Source: Acidobacteriota bacterium (lineage in GTDB: Bacteria; Acidobacteriota; Terriglobia; Terriglobales; Acidobacteriaceae). Taken from it: a DNA stretch of 6,145 bases. A program made the translations under genes and the position numbers. Below are positions 1-5,130 of the stretch, piece by piece. Below the pieces are notes generated by a model, which saw only the letters and a program-made list of their open reading frames with translations, was not told where the DNA came from and did not search any database. The number at the start of each line of letters is the position of its first letter. Position 1 is the first letter of the stretch. Location: positions 1-6,145 of the forward strand of contig JAJZDO010000448.1 in assembly GCA_021805955.1 (NCBI GenBank), written 5' to 3'.

Positions 1-485
1 CTGTAGTGATCGGCCCAGTCGTCGCTGAGCGCGAGGACCGAGGCTGCGGCGGAGACCGTGCGGCCCCCGTAGAAGGGAACCTGCTCGCCAAGTTTGGAAT
101 CGTTAAAGTTGTCCAACGCCTGACTGCAGTAGTCGAAAGAACTCTTGAGCGAAGCGATCAACTGCTCCTTTGGCGCCTCGGGGGTCAGATTCGTTTTGGG
201 CGCCTCGGCCGCGCCCGTCAGCCAATGGCAGGCACCCCGATTCGAGTTGGCGATGTGCAGCACGATTTCGCCAAACGTCCGCGAACCGGCGGAGGGTTTG
301 AAGCTGTATTTCTCGGCGGGCATTTTCTCCGCCGCCGCTACCATGTTGCGCGAGGAGCGCTCCAGCGAAGACTTCAAGGCGGTGGTGACCGGGTTGGACG
401 ACTGCGCGTGCCCAACGACGGGCAGCAAGACCATGGCCATTGCAACAGCAGCAGTAGACGGGATGGCAGACTTGAGCACTTTCAT
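1..485 (-). CDS. Secreted DinB-family protein, C-terminus cut off by the window edge
   Basis: The gene runs leftward from ATG at 485 and is still open at base 1, giving 161 residues. AAGGAG lies six bases before the ATG (492-497) and fixes the start. Residues 1-27 are a signal peptide: a short basic start (MKVLK), an Ala/Val/Leu-rich core and a likely cleavage after GHA, before QSS. The mature part matches a DinB-like four-helix bundle: a helix with ERSSRNMVAAAEKMP, then EKYSFKP, then FGEIVLHIANSN with His77, and a late helix SDDWADHY with Asp156 and His160. These histidines stand where this superfamily binds a divalent metal. The missing part should hold the end of the last helix. Family members include thiol-transferase-like enzymes and many of unknown activity, so no reaction can be assigned; the signal peptide points to the periplasm. 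A weak extended -10 (TGCTAAAGT, 548 to 540) lies upstream. Fold assignment is fairly sure, function unknown. Confidence 0.82.
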   Translation of the reverse strand, partial: MKVLKSAIPSTAAVAMAMVLLPVVGHAQSSNPVTTALKSSLERSSRNMVAAAEKMPAEKYSFKPSAGSRTFGEIVLHIANSNRGACHWLTGAAEAPKTNLTPEAPKEQLIASLKSSFDYCSQALDNFNDSKLGEQVPFYGGRTVSAAASVLALSDDWADHY

Positions 486-519
486 CCGTGACTCCTTGCT
501 TCGAAATTGGCGGCTAGAT

Positions 520-533
520 CAGGCTACAGCCTG
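520..533. repeat. 14-bp perfect palindrome upstream of the DinB-like gene
   Basis: CAGGCT-AC-AGCCTG has two 6-base arms around a 2-base centre. It lies 34 bases upstream of the DinB-like ATG, between a weak candidate -10 and the Shine-Dalgarno sequence. It could be an operator half-site pair or a small hairpin in the 5' leader. I also recall CAGGCT...AGCCTG motifs as scattered intergenic repeats in acidobacterial genomes, so it may be no more than that. The rest of the 486-743 spacer holds only a second, looser inverted repeat (CCTGTC at 556-561 with GACAGG at 579-584) and hairpin repeat copy A; I see no small gene in it. Confidence 0.45.
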
Positions 534-611
534 CTTCTCACTTTAGCAGAAATTGCCTGTCGTCCGCGCGAGATTTAGGACAGGCGCGTTTCACCGGTCG
601 GAATCGGCGTG

Positions 612-663
612 CCCCATCCTAGCGAAGCTAGGGTGGGATGAAACATCAATCGCATCACGAAAA
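612..663 (+). repeat. Hairpin repeat copy A, downstream of the sulfatase gene
   Basis: Arms CCCATCCTAGC (613-623) and GCTAGGGTGGG (627-637) pair across a GAA loop (624-626), giving an 11-bp stem with one G:T wobble. Bases 612-643 match 2304-2335 (copy B) at 31 of 32 positions. After a variable 7-base gap, CGCATCACGAAAA (651-663) is identical to 2344-2356. The unit is therefore about 52 bases: a hairpin plus a conserved 3' tag. The arms pair fully only as plus-strand RNA or single strand; on the minus strand the wobble becomes an A:C mismatch. There is no T-run on either side, so it is not a standard rho-independent terminator, although it lies about 80 bases past the sulfatase stop. It resembles a dispersed REP-like intergenic repeat. 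Confidence 0.8.
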
Positions 664-743
664 CTTCAGCTGCGATCGGCGCGGCGACCTCCGTTCAGAA
701 CGACAATTCAAGTGTTTTTCTCTCTACACCAATAGGAGAACCG

Positions 744-2270
744 CTAAACAACAGCATTCCTGGTTTTATCTCCCGTTTCCTGCCGGAGAACCTCCAGCCG
801 CGCGGCAAGCTGCCTCTGAATGTCGGCGTGTGCCGGGTTGCCAGATAGATTGTTCAATTCGCCCGGGTCGCTCTCGAGGTCGTAGAGCTCATATTCCTGA
901 GGGTCGAGATAGTAGTGGATGTATTTGTAGCGTGTTGTGCGGACCCCGCGATTCGGACGTACCTGTTCCGCGCCGGGGTATTCGAAGTATTCATAGAGCC
1001 AGTCCTTGCGCCACGCGGTCTCCTTCTTTTGCGCAAGTTTCACCAGGCTCTTGCCCTGCATCGCCTCCGGCACCGGAACGTCCGCCAGTTCGAGCAGAGT
1101 CGGAGCGAAGTCGAGATTCAGGATCATCTCATCCACCTTGGTTCCGGCTTGAAATCTCTTCGGATAGCGGATCATCGTCGGCGTGCGAAGGGAGGGTTCA
1201 TGCATGAAGCGCTTATCGTAACAGCGCCATTCGCCTAGAAAATATCCATGATCGGAACTCTGCAGCACGACCGTATCGTCGAGCTGATTCGAGGATTCCA
1301 GGTAACTCATCACGCGGCCGATGTTGTCGTCCACCGACGTAAGCCCGGCATAGTAGTCCTTCACCAGTTCTTCCAGGGAACGCGCGCAGTCTCCTGTCTG
1401 AATTGTTCCAATTTTGTTTTGCGCATCGGCAAATGCCCTGGGCTTGCCCGGATACCCCTTCTTGTCGTCGTCAAAGGTTGCGGGTGTTGGAATCGGCACG
1501 CCGTTATACATGTCCAGGTAACGGCGCGGACGAAAGAACGGCGCATGTGGCGTCTGATGCCATAGCAACAGGCAAAACGGACGGTCGCGCTCTTCCTTTA
1601 GCCAGTCCAGGGCGCGGTCGGTAAAGAAATCATCCGCATATTCACCGGTCCAGTCCAGCGCCTGATTATCGGGGAAATCGTTCCGGAAGGCCCCTCTGTT
1701 GGTCTTCTCATTGCCCATCGCTCCCTTGCGCCCTTCATAGAATCGCGGCGCATAATAGTTTGTAGCTGGGGCATTGAACGCACAATAGTAATCCCAATAG
1801 CGTTCGCGCACCCCATTCGGCGAGTGCGCTTTTCCGACCATCGCCACGTCGTATCCCGCTTGATGGAGCAGGTCGGTAAAGATGGGGATGTCCGCCGGCA
1901 GTGGAGACATGGTTTTGTTGTCATAGGCTCCCGAGGTATGGGAATAAAGCCCCGTCAGCGTGACGGCGCGGGCCGGAGCGCACAACGCATTCGTACAAAA
2001 TGAATTGTTGAAAAACACTCCCTCGCGCGCAATGCGGTCCATATTCGGGGTCTTCAGAAGGGTATTGCCCGTAAAGCTCAGAGCGTCCGCCCGCTGCCCC
2101 TCCGTATAAAAGAAAACAATGTTCGGTCTCTTCTGCGTTCTCTCTTGAGCCAACGCTGGATGCAGTACGGAGCTGGCAACAGTTGCCCCGGCAATTGCCG
2201 CGCTCCCTTTTAAGAACGTCCGCCGCGAAGCGTCATCGATCCCAGTTCCGCTTTCATGTCCATCTGTCAT
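744..2270 (-). CDS. Tat-exported formylglycine-dependent sulfatase (arylsulfatase A / GlcNAc-6-sulfatase-like)
   Basis: This 508-residue protein should hydrolyse sulfate esters, probably on a polysaccharide or glycan, outside the cytoplasm. A twin-arginine signal comes first: RRTFLKG with Arg16-Arg17, a hydrophobic stretch, and likely cleavage after ALA at about residue 41. The sulfatase fold follows with RPNIVFF (48-54) and the signature CAPAR (97-101), whose Cys97 would be converted to formylglycine. Other expected active-site elements are GKAH (Lys147, His149), TPHAPF (His242), SSDHG (Asp340-His341, metal ligands) and YDKRFMHE (Lys353). The C-terminal part has the usual GVRTTRYKYI strand and ELYDLESDPGE. 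Length is typical. The first metal segment is odd: it reads TEGQRAD (56-62), not the usual DDxR or TDxQR form. The frame is open up to 2369, but GGGGAG seven bases before the ATG at 2270 decides this start; a longer form would translate hairpin repeat copy B. No maturase is in view. The substrate cannot be told. Confidence 0.93.
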   Translation of the reverse strand: MTDGHESGTGIDDASRRTFLKGSAAIAGATVASSVLHPALAQERTQKRPNIVFFYTEGQRADALSFTGNTLLKTPNMDRIAREGVFFNNSFCTNALCAPARAVTLTGLYSHTSGAYDNKTMSPLPADIPIFTDLLHQAGYDVAMVGKAHSPNGVRERYWDYYCAFNAPATNYYAPRFYEGRKGAMGNEKTNRGAFRNDFPDNQALDWTGEYADDFFTDRALDWLKEERDRPFCLLLWHQTPHAPFFRPRRYLDMYNGVPIPTPATFDDDKKGYPGKPRAFADAQNKIGTIQTGDCARSLEELVKDYYAGLTSVDDNIGRVMSYLESSNQLDDTVVLQSSDHGYFLGEWRCYDKRFMHEPSLRTPTMIRYPKRFQAGTKVDEMILNLDFAPTLLELADVPVPEAMQGKSLVKLAQKKETAWRKDWLYEYFEYPGAEQVRPNRGVRTTRYKYIHYYLDPQEYELYDLESDPGELNNLSGNPAHADIQRQLAARLEVLRQETGDKTRNAVV

Positions 2271-2277
2271 TGTCATT

Positions 2278-2283
2278 CTCCCC
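2278..2283 (-). promoter_or_regulatory. Ribosome binding site that sets the sulfatase start
   Basis: On the minus strand GGGGAG is followed by seven bases and then ATG at 2270. The alternative ATG at 2276 has only one base of spacing, and ATGs further upstream (for example 2369) have no such site. This supports the 508-residue form, which starts MTDGHES shortly before the Tat motif. Confidence 0.6.
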
Positions 2284-2289
2284 AACCGT

Positions 2290-2318
2290 ATTGTAGCCGG
2301 GTCCCCCATCCTGGCGAA
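2290..2318 (-). promoter_or_regulatory. Possible sigma-70-type promoter for the sulfatase gene
   Basis: TACAAT (2295 to 2290 on the minus strand) matches the -10 consensus at five of six positions. TTCGCC (2318 to 2313), 17 bases upstream, is a weak -35 (three of six). Transcription would start near 2283 and give a leader of only about 14 bases that still includes the ribosome binding site. The -35 region falls in the loop and stem of hairpin repeat copy B, so the repeat may supply part of the promoter. This is inference from short motifs. Confidence 0.25.
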
Positions 2319-2356
2319 GCTAGGGTGGGATGAAATTTGGGCCCGCATCACGAAAA
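2304..2356 (+). repeat. Hairpin repeat copy B, between the sulfatase and mraY starts
   Basis: Arms CCCATCCTGGC (2305-2315) and GCTAGGGTGGG (2319-2329) enclose a GAA loop (2316-2318). The single difference from copy A's core (A622 versus G2313-2314 region, third base from the loop) keeps pairing, because G opposite T is a wobble. The conserved tag CGCATCACGAAAA follows at 2344-2356. It has the same orientation as copy A, so the two are direct repeats with the whole sulfatase gene between them. It sits in the 252-base divergent spacer 2271-2522. The remainder of that spacer (2357-2522) shows a pyrimidine-rich run near 2418-2438, a weak -10-like TACTAT at 2458-2463, and no gene. Confidence 0.8.
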
Positions 2357-2513
2357 ATCGTCCCAGCAACCCGCGCCGAAACTTCCCGCATTGCCTAGAG
2401 TGGAACCAACCCGCACATTCTTTCTTCTCCCCTCTCCGCTGGAGTCGCGCCAGCGATTACTATAGCCTCAGAAAAGCGCTCGTAGAATGCACGTCCAGCA
2501 ATCCAGGCAGCGC

Positions 2514-2519
2514 GGAGGT
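2514..2519 (+). promoter_or_regulatory. Strong Shine-Dalgarno sequence in front of a TTG start for mraY
   Basis: GGAGGT ends three bases before TTG at 2523. The spacing is short, but the motif is near consensus, and the TTG places the protein start exactly where family members begin (LYWLLYQ). The in-frame ATG at 2487 has no comparable site before it and would add 12 residues (HVQQSRQRGGH region) that look unlike MraY; those codons include the GGAGGT itself. Confidence 0.5.
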
Positions 2520-2522
2520 CAT

Positions 2523-3656
2523 TTGCTCTACTGGCTTCTCTATCAGAAGTTGTTCGTGTACATCCACGCATTCCGCGTCTTCCGCTACCTGACGATCCGA
2601 ACCGCGTTTGCCACTCTCACCGCGCTGCTCATCGGCCTGTTGATCGGCCCGGTCCTGATTGAGAAGTTGCGCGAGTTTCAGATCGGCCAGTTCATTCGCG
2701 AGGACGGCCCCAAAGATCACCAGAAGAAGGCTGGAACCCCAACCATGGGCGGCCTGCTCATTTGCGTCGCCATTCTGGTTCCCACCCTGCTGTGGAGCGA
2801 TCTGTCGAATCCCCTGGTCTGGCTGGCCGTCCTCGCGCTTGTAGGCTTTGGCGGCATTGGATTTGCCGACGACTACCTGAAAGTCATCCACAAGCGCAAC
2901 CTCGGCCTGACGGCCCGTGTCAAGTTCACCGCCCAGATCGGCATTGCCGCATTGATCGCCATCTTTCTCCTCCTGCTGCGCCGCAAGGGCGAATACTCCA
3001 CCCGCCTGATGGTACCCTTCTTCAAGCGCTTTCGTCCCGACCTGGTGCTCCATTCCATTCGCCATGTGCCGCACCTGGGACCGCTGGCATTTGTTCTGTT
3101 TGTCCTGTTTACCGTCATCGTGCTGGTCGGCTCCAGCAACGCCGTCAACCTCACCGACGGACTGGATGGCTTGGCCATCGGCTGCGCCATCATCGCCGCG
3201 GGCGCGCTGGCCGCGCTCACCTATGTCAGCGGCAATGTGGTGTTCGCGGACTACCTTGGCCTCCAGCGCATGCCCATGGTTTCAGAATTGACCATCTTCT
3301 GCGGCTCGATGGTGGGCGCCAGCATCGGCTTCCTCTGGTATAACGCCCATCCGGCGGAAGTCTTCATGGGCGATGTGGGATCGCTCGCCCTCGGCGGCGC
3401 CATCGGCACCGTGGCCGTCATCATCAAGCAGGAACTCCTGCTGCCGTTTATCGGCGGTGTGTTCGTTCTGGAGGCGCTCAGCGTCATGCTGCAGGTGGGA
3501 AGTTATAAACTGCGGAAAAAGCGCATCTTCAAAATGGCTCCCATTCATCATCACTTTGAACTCATGGGATGGTCGGAGTCCAAAGTGATTGTCCGCTTCT
3601 GGATCGTTGCCCTGGTATTTGCCCTGTTTGCCTTGACTACGTTGAAATTGCGCTGA
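2523..3656 (+). CDS. mraY: Phospho-N-acetylmuramoyl-pentapeptide transferase (MraY, makes lipid I)
   Basis: MraY transfers phospho-MurNAc-pentapeptide from its UDP carrier to undecaprenyl phosphate at the inner face of the cytoplasmic membrane, forming lipid I. From the TTG start the protein has 377 residues, slightly longer than the 360 of E. coli. Diagnostic motifs are present in order: GPKDHQKKAGTPTMGG (62-77), FADDYLKV with the aspartate pair 116-117, NAVNLTDGLDGLA (206-218), VFMGDVGSLALGG with Asp284, and MAPIHHHFE with His342-344. About ten hydrophobic membrane segments are spread through the chain. Nothing essential is missing. It is the first dcw gene here; murF, its usual upstream neighbour, is replaced by a divergently read sulfatase, so mraY must have its own promoter in 2271-2522 (only a weak -10-like TACTAT at 2458-2463 is visible). 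The ATG at 2487 is the alternative start, giving 389 residues. Identity is very sure, start less so. Confidence 0.97.
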   Translation: MLYWLLYQKLFVYIHAFRVFRYLTIRTAFATLTALLIGLLIGPVLIEKLREFQIGQFIREDGPKDHQKKAGTPTMGGLLICVAILVPTLLWSDLSNPLVWLAVLALVGFGGIGFADDYLKVIHKRNLGLTARVKFTAQIGIAALIAIFLLLLRRKGEYSTRLMVPFFKRFRPDLVLHSIRHVPHLGPLAFVLFVLFTVIVLVGSSNAVNLTDGLDGLAIGCAIIAAGALAALTYVSGNVVFADYLGLQRMPMVSELTIFCGSMVGASIGFLWYNAHPAEVFMGDVGSLALGGAIGTVAVIIKQELLLPFIGGVFVLEALSVMLQVGSYKLRKKRIFKMAPIHHHFELMGWSESKVIVRFWIVALVFALFALTTLKLR

Positions 3657-3741
3657 AGCAGCCCGCTCTCACGCTGTGTGGATATGTGGGAAACGAACCC
3701 CCGAAACATGGGACAATCGAATCGCGGCGGAGATTGAGTCG

Positions 3742-5130
3742 ATGATGGAACTGAAGCACAAGAAAATTCTCGTGGTCGGGCTGGGCAAATCCGGCCTCGC
3801 TTCCGCCATGTTCCTGCGCGAACAGGGCGCGCAGGTCACCGTCTCCGACGTGCGCAGCGTCGAAGCCCTGGCCAACGAATTGCCCGCGCTGCTCGACGTG
3901 GGAGTCATGGTGGAAGCCGGCGGCCATGGCCTGCTCACCTTCCGCCGCCAGGACTGGATCGTCGTCAGCCCCGGTGTTCCGCTCGATACTCCCGAGCTGG
4001 CGCAGGCGCGTGGATTTGGCACGCCGGTCATCGGCGAACTGGAACTCGCGGCCCGTTTCCTGCGCGGCAAAATCCTCGCCATCACCGGATCGAACGGCAA
4101 GACCACAACAACCGCACTCTGCGGCGAAATCTTTCGCGCCAGCGGCCAGCCAACTCAGATCGGCGGCAACATCGGCCTGCCCGTCATTTCTCTCGTACCG
4201 CAAAGTGTCGAAAACGGTTGGAGCGTGCTCGAAGTCTCCAGCTTCCAGTTGGAAACCATCGTCGAATTTCACCCCAACATTGCCGTCATGCTGAACATCA
4301 CGCCGGACCATCTGGATCGCCACGGCAGCATGAAAAATTATGTCGCTGCGAAAGAGCGCATCTTCGCCAATCAGACCGCCAAAGATTTTCTGGTGTTGAA
4401 CGCGGATAACGCGGAGACGCAACAGATGGCGGCTCGCGCCAAATCGCAGGTCTTCTGGTTCAGTGCGCGGCGTTCCGTCCGGCAGGGCAGTTTCGTATAT
4501 CAGGATGCCGTTGTCTGGCGCGCAACCGAACAGTCCTCCGCCGAGCCGGTCCTGCCTTTGAGCGAAATTCCGCTCAAAGGTGAGCACAACGTCGAAAATG
4601 TTCTGGCTGCCGTGTGCGCCGCAAAATTGGCGGGAATTTCCAACGATGTCATCCGCAAAGCCGTCGCCGCGTTCCGTGCCGTCGAACACCGTCTTGAGTT
4701 TGTCGCTCGCGTCCGCGGCGTGGAGTATTACAACGATTCCAAGGCCACCAATGTCGATGCGACCATGAAGGCCATTGCCGCTTTTCCCGGCGGAATTCAC
4801 CTCATCCTCGGCGGCAAAGACAAAAACTCCGACTACACCTTGCTCGAGCCGCTGCTCAAAGAAAGAGTTCGCGCGGTCTACACCATCGGAGCGGCGGCGG
4901 AAAAAATTGAGCGGCAGATTGGCGGTGCGGCCCGCATCGTTTCCTGTCAAACTCTCGAGCGCGCCGTCGACCAGGCCGCCGCCCAGGCGAAGTCCGGAGA
5001 AATCGTCCTGCTCGCCCCGGCCTGTTCCAGCTTCGATCAATTTCAGAATTACGAACATCGCGGACAGTGCTTCAAACAATATGTGCTCGCGCGGCAAGGT
5101 GTGGAAGCATGGCAAAACGTGTCGGCATAG
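3742..5130 (+). CDS. murD: UDP-N-acetylmuramoyl-L-alanine--D-glutamate ligase (MurD)
   Basis: MurD is the cytoplasmic ATP-dependent ligase that adds D-glutamate to UDP-MurNAc-L-alanine. The 462-residue product has all three Mur ligase domains: an N-terminal Rossmann-like UDP-binding domain with VVGLGKSG (11-18); a central ATPase domain with the P-loop GSNGKTTTT (116-124), NITPDHLDRHGS (185-196) and AAKERIF, whose Lys204 fits the carbamylated lysine; and HNVENVLAA (282-290). The C-terminal domain has EHRLEF, YYNDSKATN (329-337), LILGGKDKNSDY and LAPACSSFDQFQNYEHRG (425-442). E. coli MurD is 438 residues, so the length is normal. The frame is open from a GTG at 3676, but those 22 extra residues are not MurD-like; GGAG at 3729-3732, nine bases before ATG 3742, favours the start given (ATG 3745 is the other candidate). 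An 85-base gap without a terminator separates it from mraY, consistent with one operon. Its end overlaps ftsW. Confidence 0.97.
   Translation: MMELKHKKILVVGLGKSGLASAMFLREQGAQVTVSDVRSVEALANELPALLDVGVMVEAGGHGLLTFRRQDWIVVSPGVPLDTPELAQARGFGTPVIGELELAARFLRGKILAITGSNGKTTTTALCGEIFRASGQPTQIGGNIGLPVISLVPQSVENGWSVLEVSSFQLETIVEFHPNIAVMLNITPDHLDRHGSMKNYVAAKERIFANQTAKDFLVLNADNAETQQMAARAKSQVFWFSARRSVRQGSFVYQDAVVWRATEQSSAEPVLPLSEIPLKGEHNVENVLAAVCAAKLAGISNDVIRKAVAAFRAVEHRLEFVARVRGVEYYNDSKATNVDATMKAIAAFPGGIHLILGGKDKNSDYTLLEPLLKERVRAVYTIGAAAEKIERQIGGAARIVSCQTLERAVDQAAAQAKSGEIVLLAPACSSFDQFQNYEHRGQCFKQYVLARQGVEAWQNVSA
5096..5101 (+). promoter_or_regulatory. Ribosome binding site for ftsW inside the end of murD
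   Basis: AAGGTG lies seven bases before the ftsW ATG at 5109 and within the last codons of murD. With the 22-base overlap of the two genes this suggests that ribosomes finishing murD help start ftsW. No other in-frame start near the overlap has a better site. Confidence 0.5.

Noticed and set aside
6..546. Plus-strand open frames of 161 and 133 codons at the left edge
   Set aside because: They are opposite the DinB-like gene, which has a ribosome binding site, signal peptide and family motifs on the minus strand.
613..637. Hairpin copy A as a rho-independent terminator of the sulfatase gene
   Set aside because: No T-run follows the stem on either strand, and the same hairpin occurs upstream of the gene, which fits a dispersed repeat better.
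692..702. Short palindrome CGTTCAGAACG
   Set aside because: Only 11 bases with no partner sites and no promoter context; expected by chance at this length.
638..1207. A 189-codon plus-strand frame starting at the ATG of hairpin repeat copy A
   Set aside because: It runs into the antisense of the sulfatase; the product is Arg/Pro/Ser-rich with no domain, and the ATG belongs to the repeat.
2271..2369. N-terminal extension of the sulfatase to an ATG at 2369
   Set aside because: It would translate hairpin repeat copy B and place 33 unrelated residues before the Tat signal; the ribosome binding site supports ATG 2270.
2460..3074. A 204-codon open frame on the minus strand opposite mraY
   Set aside because: Antisense to a clear MraY and of low-complexity composition.
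3677..3685. TGTGGATAT, one base from a DnaA box
   Set aside because: It is a single 9-base near-match between mraY and murD, with no cluster of boxes and no AT-rich unwinding region.
3637..5115. A 492-codon open frame on the minus strand covering all of murD
   Set aside because: It is antisense to an unmistakable MurD with every motif intact. Its translation resembles no known family and is the usual by-product of GC-rich codon use in the opposite strand.
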